Part shown: one piece after another, positions 16,061-25,085 of the stretch
Layout of the letters: every line of letters starts with the position of its first letter
Numbering within the stretch: the stretch's first letter is position 1
Assembly: GCF_900156395.1 (NCBI RefSeq)
Contig: NZ_FTNL01000005.1
Coordinates: 99,205-163,204 of the forward strand
Origin: Fluoribacter gormanii
Lineage (GTDB): Bacteria > Pseudomonadota > Gammaproteobacteria > Legionellales > Legionellaceae
Length of the DNA: 64,000 nucleotides
Direction of reading: 5' to 3'
The notes under the pieces: model-generated
The model's input: only the letters and a program-made list of their open reading frames with translations
Databases searched by the model: none
What the model was told of the DNA's origin: nothing
Translations under genes and position numbers: made by a program

Positions 16061-17785
16061 ATGATAATCGATTACTACCAGAATGAATTAAATAAAATCA
16101 GAAAACTCGCAAGAGAATATGCCGAGCATTATCCTGCAATTGCCCCACTGCTCAGAGAGCAAAGTACTGATCCCGATGTTGAGCGCATCCTGGAAGGAGT
16201 TGCTTTTCTTACGAGCCAGGTGCGGATGGTAATTGATGAAAAACTACCTGGCATGGTAGATGATTTAACGCAGTTATTTTTTTCTCAATACTCAAAACCA
16301 GTACCAAGCACGTCAGTGATTCAGTTTATTCCTAAGGCTAACTTGGGAGAAGCCCTCATAGTGCCTAAAGGGACTGAATTAGCATCAATCCCGATTAATG
16401 ATGTAAGGTGCCTCTTTCGCACAACAGTACCCATCACCGTTGAACCGGTACTAATTACAGACATTAATTTTCAAGACACCATAAGTGGCATAAGCCAGAT
16501 CGAAATTAATTGTCATCTTTGCGGCATCACATTGAAAAATTGGCAAGCATCTTCCCTACGCTTTTTTATTAATCAAAATTGGCATGATGCCAGCAATACC
16601 TTTTATTTACTTCAGCGATGCGTACGCAGAATTACAATTGAAGCACCTGGAGAAGATAAACTGGTTTTATCACCTGAGCATCTACAACCGTGTGCATTTG
16701 AAAATGAAGAAACTTTATACCCAGCACCTCCCAACATTCATCATCCTCATCGAGTTTTATATGAGTATCTCCATCAACCCTATAAATTTTTATTTCTTCG
16801 TTTAATCGGCTTGGAACAATGGCAAAAAGACACGGATGGATTTGATTTTAAAATCAATTTTGAGTTAGAAGAAGTACCTCCATGGGCGGCTAATTTAGAT
16901 AATTTTCAATTGGTCTTGCATGCTGTACCCATAATTAATTTATTTTCTCATCATGCAGAACCAATTTACCTTGATCATAAGCAACCTGACTATCAAATTA
17001 TTCCCAGTAATGATTTCAATGAAAACTATTCAGTCTATGATGTAAAGCAGGTTACCGGTTATCGCCAACAGGAAAGAAAACGCATCGAATACGATCACTT
17101 ATTAAATTTTAATCAAGAGCTCAATCTAAATTATAAATATATTTATCATCACCGACCTTCTGTGACAGGACCGGGTCGAAACACCTATATTAGTTTTTTT
17201 TATGATTTTGAGAAGGAGTTTCCTGTTGATGAAACTCTATCTATTGAACTCATATGCAGTAATGGCGCTTTAACCAGACTCCTGGATAAAGGGGATATTT
17301 TTTTACCTACGGACAGCTCACCTGAGAATCTGACTTACACTAATCTTATTCCGCCATCATCCTTCCTTGTCCCAACTTATGATCGCGGTTTAATCTGGAA
17401 CTTTCAGTCCTTATTAGCGCTTAATTTACTCCAACTCTTAGATAAAAATCACCTGAAGCATATTTTTAATTTATATATCTATGAAAAAGGGGAAAATTAT
17501 CAATTGAATATGAGCCGGATAAAAGGGATCGAAAATATAGTTGTTGATAAAGCACGTCGCCTCTATTATGGGGAAATGATCCCAGGATCGCATATCACCC
17601 TAATCTGTGACCCTGATTGCTTTAGATGCATTGGAGATATGTATTTATTTGGCTGCATAATGGATGCTTTTTTCGGATCAAATGCTCCTTTTAATACATT
17701 TACTCTATTACATTTGCAAAATGCAAGAACTAAAGAGGTATGGAAATGGCAACCGAGGTTGAACAACCCGAGCTTAATATCTTAG
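16061..17785 (+). CDS. tssF: T6SS baseplate protein TssF (VasA)
   Basis: 574 residues, near the usual 580-620 of the family. The N-terminal block YYQNELNKIRKLAREYAEHYPAIAPLL, followed by DPDVERILEGVAFL and a PSTSVIQF segment, is diagnostic, as are the C-terminal AFFGSNAPFNTFTLLHL and the ending with Trp-containing RLNNPSL. It starts 14 bases after tssE and its last bases overlap tssG. It is a structural wedge component without enzymatic activity. Confidence 0.93.
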   Translation: MIIDYYQNELNKIRKLAREYAEHYPAIAPLLREQSTDPDVERILEGVAFLTSQVRMVIDEKLPGMVDDLTQLFFSQYSKPVPSTSVIQFIPKANLGEALIVPKGTELASIPINDVRCLFRTTVPITVEPVLITDINFQDTISGISQIEINCHLCGITLKNWQASSLRFFINQNWHDASNTFYLLQRCVRRITIEAPGEDKLVLSPEHLQPCAFENEETLYPAPPNIHHPHRVLYEYLHQPYKFLFLRLIGLEQWQKDTDGFDFKINFELEEVPPWAANLDNFQLVLHAVPIINLFSHHAEPIYLDHKQPDYQIIPSNDFNENYSVYDVKQVTGYRQQERKRIEYDHLLNFNQELNLNYKYIYHHRPSVTGPGRNTYISFFYDFEKEFPVDETLSIELICSNGALTRLLDKGDIFLPTDSSPENLTYTNLIPPSSFLVPTYDRGLIWNFQSLLALNLLQLLDKNHLKHIFNLYIYEKGENYQLNMSRIKGIENIVVDKARRLYYGEMIPGSHITLICDPDCFRCIGDMYLFGCIMDAFFGSNAPFNTFTLLHLQNARTKEVWKWQPRLNNPSLIS

Positions 17786-18735
17786 ATAAACTACTCACTG
17801 AGCCTAAAAGTTTTAATTTTTACCAGGCTATTCGCTTAATCGGCCATCTCTTGGCTTATGAAGCAAAAAATGGGCTTAAAGGCTCATTAGATATCATTCC
17901 TTTGTTAAGCTTGGCCTTTCCTAAAACAGATATTCATGAGATCGAGAAAAATCAAAAGAACAATCAATTTACACTGACCGCCACTTTTTTTAGTCTTTAT
18001 GGAACAACCTCTCCCTTACCCACATTTTATACGGAACAGTTAATCCAGGATAATGATCTGGATTCTGATGAAATGAAATGCTTACTTGATATTCTTCATA
18101 AAAGACTTTATAAACTGCTGTACGATGCATGGTCAAATAACAGACTATTCGAACAATATTCAGAACAAAATAATGAATTCTATCAAGACGCACTTTATGG
18201 ATTTATTGGACTGGCAGTCAAAGAGGTTCGAGAAAAAATACCTGATTACAATTACCTCTTGCGGTATGCCAGCCATTGGGTCTCTGATACCAAGTCAATT
18301 TGGAGTTTACAGAGCCTATTAACGGATTACTTCAAAGTACCATTCAATGTCCATTCATTTTTCCGCTCCATGCAAGATATACCTGAAGAGCAATATTGTC
18401 TTATAGGCAAAGAAAACCACTGCTTAAGCAAAACTGCATATTTGGGTAGTCAGTATAAATCGAACAGCAATAGTCTACTCATTTCTATAGGTCCGTTAAG
18501 AGCGGATATTTTTCCTACATTTTTAGCAAATACCGAAAATATAAATCGATTAAAATTACTCCTGCAACTCTATGTGAAAGAACCATTCTCTTATTTTATT
18601 GAAGTCATTTTAGACAAAGGTTGCTTCAAACCGATACAATTGACCTGTGAGACTACAAGTATTTTAGGAGTTGTTAGTTGGTTGTCACCACAAAAAGAAA
18701 TAGACATGTTTAAAATACGTTACTGGCTTAAATAA
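17746..18735 (+). CDS. tssG: T6SS baseplate protein TssG (VasB)
   Basis: 329 residues from the ATG at 17746, which is 7 bases after AGAGG; the ATG at 17740 is only one base from that box and is rejected. The SFNFYQAIRLIGHL opening, the LTATFFSLYGTTSPLPTFYTE block and the LLRYASHW...SLQSLLTDYF segment are characteristic. It overlaps the end of tssF by 40 bases, implying translational coupling. It is the last gene before a 175-base gap that separates it from tssJ. Confidence 0.93.
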   Translation: MATEVEQPELNILDKLLTEPKSFNFYQAIRLIGHLLAYEAKNGLKGSLDIIPLLSLAFPKTDIHEIEKNQKNNQFTLTATFFSLYGTTSPLPTFYTEQLIQDNDLDSDEMKCLLDILHKRLYKLLYDAWSNNRLFEQYSEQNNEFYQDALYGFIGLAVKEVREKIPDYNYLLRYASHWVSDTKSIWSLQSLLTDYFKVPFNVHSFFRSMQDIPEEQYCLIGKENHCLSKTAYLGSQYKSNSNSLLISIGPLRADIFPTFLANTENINRLKLLLQLYVKEPFSYFIEVILDKGCFKPIQLTCETTSILGVVSWLSPQKEIDMFKIRYWLK

Positions 18736-18910
18736 TCAAACTTAGAATAGTAATTACGATTTCATTTCATTGATTGAATTATAATTTTTAGCTTCGGGAA
18801 AGCCTATAGAGGATCTATTGTTTCCTAAAGAGTTCTGATACTATGGAATAAATATTCATTTTGTTACTAATTAACGCTCATCTTATGTTAAGGATAATAA
18901 AATTAACGTC

Positions 18911-19525
18911 ATGCTAAGAATAATATTTTGTATTTTATTTCTGATGATCGGTGGATGCACGACAGGTGGAAAGGAAAAAGAGCCGCAGTTAGCAAGCAGC
19001 TACCAAGATAATGCCATCCTTATTCGAGCTGTGGCCAGCAAGGAATTGAACCAATATGACCATAGAAAGCACACATTGAAATTTGCTGTAGTACAAGTCG
19101 AAAAAATAGAAGATGTACAAAATCAAATAGTAAATGCGGAAGGGATCAGCCAATTGCTTGATGGTGATACGGAAGCAGATAACACCACGCAAACGAACAA
19201 GAAAGTCCATATTCAAACCTTTTTTATTGCGCCAGGAATGACACAAACCTTTACGCTTGCTCGCATGGCAGCAGTAAAGAAAATTGTTGTTGTTGCAGGA
19301 TACTTCAATCTAACTCCCGCGAATGCAGTACGCGTCTATGAAATTCCAGTGTTTAAAAAATGGAATCCGCTTACATTTTGGAAAAAAACAAAACAAATGG
19401 GACGAATTGCCATTTATCTTGAATTTGGGTCACAAGGAATTAACTATACGGAAAGTTCTTCGAAAAAGACAATCATCACGAAGCAGAAGAATCGTGAGTC
19501 CTTAAAAAAATATTGGGATAAATAA
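18911..19525 (+). CDS. tssJ: T6SS outer-membrane lipoprotein TssJ
   Basis: 204 residues. A short hydrophobic signal ends in a lipobox (LMIGGC, Cys16 as the lipidated residue). The mature part has the transthyretin-like strands of the TssJ family, including QTFFIAPGMTQTF and the KKIVVVAGYFNL segment followed by the W-N-P-L region. TssJ anchors the TssL-TssM membrane complex to the outer membrane. The C-terminal 30 residues are basic and probably unstructured. It leads a tight run with tssK, which starts 2 bases after its stop; the 175-base gap before it is AT-rich and may hold its own promoter. Confidence 0.88.
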   Translation: MLRIIFCILFLMIGGCTTGGKEKEPQLASSYQDNAILIRAVASKELNQYDHRKHTLKFAVVQVEKIEDVQNQIVNAEGISQLLDGDTEADNTTQTNKKVHIQTFFIAPGMTQTFTLARMAAVKKIVVVAGYFNLTPANAVRVYEIPVFKKWNPLTFWKKTKQMGRIAIYLEFGSQGINYTESSSKKTIITKQKNRESLKKYWDK

Positions 19526-19527
19526 AT

Positions 19528-20919
19528 ATGATTTGGAATACACCAATTGACTGGGAACATGGACTTTTTCTACAGCCCCAACATTTTCAATATACTGAAC
19601 TCAATCAACATTACATACACTCTCAATTTTTACGCTACATAACCCCCTTCTTTTGGGGATTTACTGATTTGGTAGTGAATGAAAAATCACTGAAAAGTGG
19701 CATTTTCGACGTGGAAAAAATGGCCTTCTTTTTACCCTCTGGCGAGTTTGTTGAAATCGATGTTAATGCCAAATTTTTACCTCGTTCCTTTATGTCGGAA
19801 TGGCCAGCGAATGCAAACTCACTTAAGGTGTATATCGGTGTAAAAGAGCTTTCAAAAAATATAGGCAACGTCACTGTTGTAGAGAGTCTCGACAACTTAA
19901 GCAATGTGAATACTCGCTTTATTAGTTGGAATGCGGGGGATGAACTTCCAGACTACTACCATCAAGGAGCACAGGCTCATCTCAGGTGTCTATACTATGT
20001 TGTCAAATTATTTTGGGAATTCGAAATTGAAAATACCCATAATTACTCGATCATTCAAGTAGCAGAATTGAGACGAACAACAAAAGATGAAGTTGTTTAT
20101 GATCCTAATTTTTATCCTTCCTGTGTCAGCCTGAGTGCTCACAAAAATCTCAATTCATCAATGAATCACCTTTTAAGCGATTTAGTTAAGACAACGAGTA
20201 AATTAGAAAAATTTAAACAACCGCTTGATTCATACAGTACCCAAGTAGATAAAAGTAACTTCGGACGTTTATTTTCTTTACGCTCATTATTACGAAATGT
20301 TCCGGTTATGGAACATTATCTCAATGCCAAAACGGTTCACCCATGGCAAGTGTTCGGCCTACTTCAGCATATGATTGGTGAATTAAGTTTTTATTCTACG
20401 GAGATTAACTTTTTCGAAGGCGGAAGTGGTAATGTATCAGCCATACCTGTATACGATCACAGTAATTTGAGTAAAAGTTTTAACCTGATTGTCGAGCTAA
20501 TGAATAAGCTATTAATGGCTATTACTGCAGATCCCGATCGTATCCGACGAATGGTTAAAGAGAAAAATCATTATTGGGCCGATCTGGGTAATAATTTTAT
20601 CCAAAAAAACAGAAACTATTTCTTAGTTATGTATGCACAAAATGATCAAGAGGAAATTGCTGAAATGATAAAAGATTTTGGTAAGTTATGTGCTCATTCA
20701 GAAATTGAGAATTATATAGACTTTGCTTTACCCGGAACACCTATCTCCAGACTTATCTCAGCTCCAGAGGGAGTACCTAAAGGCGCGAACTGTCTTTATT
20801 ATCATATTGATCACAATTCGGGAATGTGGTCCAAAATCGAGCTGGAACGCAAGGTTGCCTTTTATCTTGGAAAAACACCTGTAGACATAATAATCGATAT
20901 TGTCGCGGTAGGAGGCTAA
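19528..20919 (+). CDS. tssK: T6SS baseplate-membrane connector TssK (VasE)
   Basis: 463 residues, close to the family length of about 445. It opens with the hallmark PIDWEHGLFLQPQHFQ, and carries the LPSGEFVEID strand, the HPWQVFGLLQHMIGEL helix and the C-terminal ALPGTPISRLISAP...YYHID segment. TssK trimers link the baseplate wedges to TssL and TssM. It is adjacent to tssJ and tssL with gaps of 2 and 1 bases, in the common J-K-L-M order. Confidence 0.94.
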   Translation: MIWNTPIDWEHGLFLQPQHFQYTELNQHYIHSQFLRYITPFFWGFTDLVVNEKSLKSGIFDVEKMAFFLPSGEFVEIDVNAKFLPRSFMSEWPANANSLKVYIGVKELSKNIGNVTVVESLDNLSNVNTRFISWNAGDELPDYYHQGAQAHLRCLYYVVKLFWEFEIENTHNYSIIQVAELRRTTKDEVVYDPNFYPSCVSLSAHKNLNSSMNHLLSDLVKTTSKLEKFKQPLDSYSTQVDKSNFGRLFSLRSLLRNVPVMEHYLNAKTVHPWQVFGLLQHMIGELSFYSTEINFFEGGSGNVSAIPVYDHSNLSKSFNLIVELMNKLLMAITADPDRIRRMVKEKNHYWADLGNNFIQKNRNYFLVMYAQNDQEEIAEMIKDFGKLCAHSEIENYIDFALPGTPISRLISAPEGVPKGANCLYYHIDHNSGMWSKIELERKVAFYLGKTPVDIIIDIVAVGG

Positions 20920-20920
20920 G

Positions 20921-21580
20921 GTGAATCTTCAAACCATTTTTTATGATTTATTTAAATACGTCTGGGATTTAAATACAAATCAGTTCGCGACAGTGAGTTA
21001 TGATGAATTCAGAGGCAAAGTTACTACTTTAATTGCCGAGATTAAATTGAAAGAAAATGAGGTAGATAAGCATAATCTGAATTCCGCTTTATTTGCGGTT
21101 TGTGCCTGGATTGATGAATTGGTACAAAAAACAAGTTGGCCAGGTGTTAGACAGTGGCAAGACAAATTATTACAGGCTGAGTACTTTAATACAACCAGCG
21201 CTGGTGAGGAGTTTTTTGTCCGTTTAAGCAAGATCCCAAGCAAACAAGAAGACCTGTTTAGAATTTATTACCGATGTTTGGTTCTAGGATTTGAAGGGGT
21301 GTATCATAAACCACTGGATAAGCCTGACTTGCTAAAATATAAAAATTTTGCCTTAGAACAACTAAGCCATGGGTTTAATATGGCAAATTACCCTTCTGAA
21401 TTTGTTGCATTCCCTTTGGCTTATAAAAATGATAACTTGCAAATTACCCCCCCAAAATTAGATCAATATCGAAGTTTACTTTGGTGGTTGTTACCTATTC
21501 CAGTGATTTTAATCATTTATTTCTTTTTTTATTTTGTAATTAATAATACAGTTACTAATTATTTACATTTAATTAAGTAA
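20921..21580 (+). CDS. tssL: T6SS inner-membrane protein TssL (DotU/IcmH family)
   Basis: 219 residues, GTG start with GGAGG 5 bases upstream. The cytoplasmic helical domain shows the family features AVCAWIDELVQ, WQDKLLQAEYFNT, AGEEFFVRL and the LGFEGVY turn. One C-terminal transmembrane helix (about 187-210) closes the protein. There is no periplasmic peptidoglycan-binding extension, so wall anchoring must come from another protein if present. DotU of the Dot/Icm type IV system belongs to the same family, but the gene neighbours here make the T6SS assignment firm. Confidence 0.92.
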   Translation: MNLQTIFYDLFKYVWDLNTNQFATVSYDEFRGKVTTLIAEIKLKENEVDKHNLNSALFAVCAWIDELVQKTSWPGVRQWQDKLLQAEYFNTTSAGEEFFVRLSKIPSKQEDLFRIYYRCLVLGFEGVYHKPLDKPDLLKYKNFALEQLSHGFNMANYPSEFVAFPLAYKNDNLQITPPKLDQYRSLLWWLLPIPVILIIYFFFYFVINNTVTNYLHLIK

Positions 21581-21593
21581 GCAAGAGAGTCAA

Positions 21594-24500
21594 ATGGGAC
21601 GATTAGGACATATCATTTTTTGGATCTTGCTTGTGGTTATTTTGGGGGCCTATGCCACCTTTATAACATTTCATCTAGATTATCCAATATGGGTAGGAAT
21701 ACTCATTTTCTTAGCAATGCTTCTGGGTTTTATAATACTCGATAGCATTACCTGGGCTATTAGAAAATGGTATAAAAATAGGAACGCCGCGAAAGCCAAA
21801 GAAGCCGGCGAAAAAATTGAGACAGAAGGATTGCGCTTAACCCTGGAAAATGCGCTCAATCATATAGAAACAAATCATATCGCCGGTGGTGCAAAGCGTT
21901 TTTGGCAAATGCCCTGGATCATTTTTTTTGGTAAAACAACAATCCTCCTTTCTAATGGACTGAAACTACATACCCATTTTATGGTAGGTGATGCTGAAGA
22001 CGAAGCCCTGCAACGCAATCAGGTTTATGTTCTTGATAATTTTGCCATATGGTGTGTTGATGCAGAACTCCTGGAATCCAACACCTCAAAAAAAGTAGAA
22101 AAACAATGGCTGGATTTTCTTAAGTACATTAAGAGTCAAAAGAAAACAATTACGCCTATTGATCAAATTGTTATCGAACTACCCGCCTCCAAGCTCTTAA
22201 ATGACGATAAATCAGATATTGCCCATCATGCTCGAACATTAAAAGACAGAGTGGATCAAGTCAGCCTAATGACCGGTTATCGCCAGCAAGTCCTTTTTTG
22301 CATTACCCAATGCAATGACTTGACCGGTTTTGATGAATACGTAGAACTCATGCCTGACAACTTGTGGAGTCAAGCAATGGGTTATATTGTGACCAATCCA
22401 TTAAAAGATTCAACATCAGTGGAACCGCTTAATTACATCAGCAATCGTGCGGATGAGGTAATTGATATTGTTTTATTTGATACTCAAAAACCAATCGATG
22501 TAACTGTATTTAACTTTCCATTAACCTTGAGAAAGCTTGAAGAAAACTATTCAAGGTTTACCAATCTATTTTTTGCCTCCTCCCCCTATACAGAACCCGC
22601 AGTACTGCATGGGGTTTATCTACTGGGTGAATATCAGCACAATGGCAAGGAAGAGAGTGTTTTTTATTATGATTTTATTGATCAAATCCAGCTCTCCCTC
22701 ATCCGTCCTATGTCTTTATTAAACTCCGAAATTAAACAACGTAATAAGCGGAGATGGGAATATCTAGGTGTTTGGTATTTTGCGAGCGCTCTTGCTGCGG
22801 GTTATCTAATTTATGTCTACAACGCAACATCAAATCGTTTGGTTGAACTGATAAAACCTTTACCTAAAAAAGAATCCTTTTCAGATCAATTGGAACAAAA
22901 TTTACTTCAGTTTGGCGATTATCATGTTTTGATGGGGCAGCTTGATCTCTTTAGAAATCAGTTGCAAATTAAAATATTACCTTACCGAGGCGGTTTAAAT
23001 CGATTATACGCTTATTATAGCGAGCAATATGTCAATCATTTTAAACAATACATCTTAATGCTTCTTGATAATCGTATGGAGCAGATGCTTACTCACGGAG
23101 GTCTTACTGACACCCAGAAAGCCTACTTGGTTCAGAATATGGTAAGTCGGATTAATTTAATCCAGGCCAAAATAATTAGCGGTGTAAGCCCCACTACGCT
23201 AATGCAGATGCCTGATCCACAGATTAAATACTTGGGTTACAATCGATTACCGGAGCGTTTTCTTAACACGTTTGGCCCATTATACAAGGATTATGTCATT
23301 TGGAATTCAAATTCCGAGCAACTAAGGGGTGAGGCTGGTAAATTAACTCTCTGGCTTGATCAATCACATCTCTTGGCATCGGATTTGCGTTGGCTACTTG
23401 CATGGGCGAATACTCAAGACAATGCATCTGAACTGGGATTAAACAGCTTCTGGATAGGATCTAATGTTGTTAAAGAGTACCTTATTGACCCCGCATACAC
23501 AAAAGCAGGATTTGCGGCCATTCAATCGTTACTAGTACAAATTAACCATGCTCTTCCCTTATACATCGATATGAGCCGATCCAAAAGTAGCTTTGAGGTG
23601 TGGTATTCCGAAACACGTCTTAATGTATGGAAAAACTTTGCACTTAATTTTTATAAAGGAACGAAAACCCTGGCCTTTCAATATGAATGGGATCAAACCT
23701 TTAATGACATGCTGCAAACCACCAGCCCTTATAATGCCTTCTTGCAAGATTTAGCATCAGAATTTCAGGGCAACCTTCCCTTTGCCAAGCCTCATTGGAT
23801 TCAACTTGTTTTACAATTTTCCGACCTCATGGTGTACAGCCATAATAGTGAGACAGGAATTGAGTTTAAGCAGCTTTCCGATCTCATGTCAGATTGGATG
23901 AAAAAACTGCAGGAAAAGCCCTCTCAGTTGAAAGCAGATAGTCCCAGTAATGTTTATAACAGACCGCCGAGTGTTGCTAATAAGCTAAACTTCAACACTC
24001 AAGTGAATGCGGCCAAATCTTATATGAGATATCGTGATTTATTAAAGCAACTTTATAAGGAACCTTACGTACAATCAGTCAAGGCTTATACAAATGCTCG
24101 GGAGTTGTATTTAAGTCAAAGTGAAGTCGACAGACAATCTTCATTAGTTATGCAGGCTTATCAAGCTTTAGTTGATATGAGAAGAGCTCTTGAACATTTT
24201 GATCAACTCGACGCTTCTAATCCTTTTTGGACACTGATGCGTGGTCCATTGGACTATTACATTGACTATACAAATCGTTTTGCATCGTGCTATATCCAAC
24301 AGAAGTGGCTGGATGAAGTGTATCTCCGAACGATTGCTTTAAGTGGTGAAGAGTTAAATCAAACATTATTTGCTAAAGGTGGCCTTGTCTGGATCTTTAA
24401 TGACAAATACGCTCTTCCTTTCATGAAGCAAATAGGAACCCATTTCTTACCCAGATACATTTTAGGCCATGAATTTCCGTTTAAAGAGCAGTATTACCAG

Positions 24501-25085
24501 TTGTTAACCTTTGGAATGAGAATCAATGAAGATCTGGAAGCATTAGGCCATTTGAAACAAAAACCCGAAGAGCGCTCCCCGGTTAATTTAATGATCTATG
24601 CTCAACCCACAAACCTTGATGTGAAGGCTACCGTATTGCCTTATAAAACAGTATTACATGTTGAGTGTAAGGAAAAAGAATACAGCTTGGAAAATTATAA
24701 TTACCCATCACAACAAAAAATTCCTAATTGGCAATTAGAGAGTTGTGGCCCAACTGAGATTACGTTGTTCTTCCCAGGGGCTAAATTAGTAATTCCATAC
24801 CAAGGAGATGAAGGGTTTTTACACTTTTTACAGGACTTTGACACTGGAATTAAAGATTTTTATCCGCATAACTTTCCTGAACATACAAAATTTTTACAAG
24901 CGAATAAAATTGATAAGATTCGTGTTAGTTACTACATAAAAGGTGGCCATGACATCATGTGGCAAATTGCAAAATACTTTGCAGCACAAAGAGATTACAG
25001 AGTAGCGCAAAAGAATCTCTCGCATGTATCAAAGCTTCCAAGAACCATCACTGATTGCTGGGCCCAGGGTGAATACGATGTTTAA
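21594..25085 (+). CDS. tssM: T6SS inner-membrane scaffold TssM (IcmF family), degenerate P-loop
   Basis: 1163 residues. There are two N-terminal transmembrane helices (about 6-28 and 32-52), a cytoplasmic domain, a third helix near 395-412, then a long periplasmic part. At 106-117 the sequence MPWIIFFGKTTI aligns with the IcmF Walker A region, but the usual Gly-Pro-Pro-Gly-Ser insert is missing, so only GKTT remains; the LTGFDEYV segment and other family blocks are intact. Some T6SS work without ATP binding by TssM. It stretches from the inner membrane to TssJ and is coupled to tssA, whose start lies within its last bases. Confidence 0.93.
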   Translation: MGRLGHIIFWILLVVILGAYATFITFHLDYPIWVGILIFLAMLLGFIILDSITWAIRKWYKNRNAAKAKEAGEKIETEGLRLTLENALNHIETNHIAGGAKRFWQMPWIIFFGKTTILLSNGLKLHTHFMVGDAEDEALQRNQVYVLDNFAIWCVDAELLESNTSKKVEKQWLDFLKYIKSQKKTITPIDQIVIELPASKLLNDDKSDIAHHARTLKDRVDQVSLMTGYRQQVLFCITQCNDLTGFDEYVELMPDNLWSQAMGYIVTNPLKDSTSVEPLNYISNRADEVIDIVLFDTQKPIDVTVFNFPLTLRKLEENYSRFTNLFFASSPYTEPAVLHGVYLLGEYQHNGKEESVFYYDFIDQIQLSLIRPMSLLNSEIKQRNKRRWEYLGVWYFASALAAGYLIYVYNATSNRLVELIKPLPKKESFSDQLEQNLLQFGDYHVLMGQLDLFRNQLQIKILPYRGGLNRLYAYYSEQYVNHFKQYILMLLDNRMEQMLTHGGLTDTQKAYLVQNMVSRINLIQAKIISGVSPTTLMQMPDPQIKYLGYNRLPERFLNTFGPLYKDYVIWNSNSEQLRGEAGKLTLWLDQSHLLASDLRWLLAWANTQDNASELGLNSFWIGSNVVKEYLIDPAYTKAGFAAIQSLLVQINHALPLYIDMSRSKSSFEVWYSETRLNVWKNFALNFYKGTKTLAFQYEWDQTFNDMLQTTSPYNAFLQDLASEFQGNLPFAKPHWIQLVLQFSDLMVYSHNSETGIEFKQLSDLMSDWMKKLQEKPSQLKADSPSNVYNRPPSVANKLNFNTQVNAAKSYMRYRDLLKQLYKEPYVQSVKAYTNARELYLSQSEVDRQSSLVMQAYQALVDMRRALEHFDQLDASNPFWTLMRGPLDYYIDYTNRFASCYIQQKWLDEVYLRTIALSGEELNQTLFAKGGLVWIFNDKYALPFMKQIGTHFLPRYILGHEFPFKEQYYQLLTFGMRINEDLEALGHLKQKPEERSPVNLMIYAQPTNLDVKATVLPYKTVLHVECKEKEYSLENYNYPSQQKIPNWQLESCGPTEITLFFPGAKLVIPYQGDEGFLHFLQDFDTGIKDFYPHNFPEHTKFLQANKIDKIRVSYYIKGGHDIMWQIAKYFAAQRDYRVAQKNLSHVSKLPRTITDCWAQGEYDV

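Noticed and set aside
20921..25085. TssL and TssM considered as DotU/IcmF of the Dot/Icm system
   Set aside because: The families are shared, but the neighbours (TssJ, TssK, TssA, sheath genes) place them in a T6SS, and no other dot/icm genes are present.
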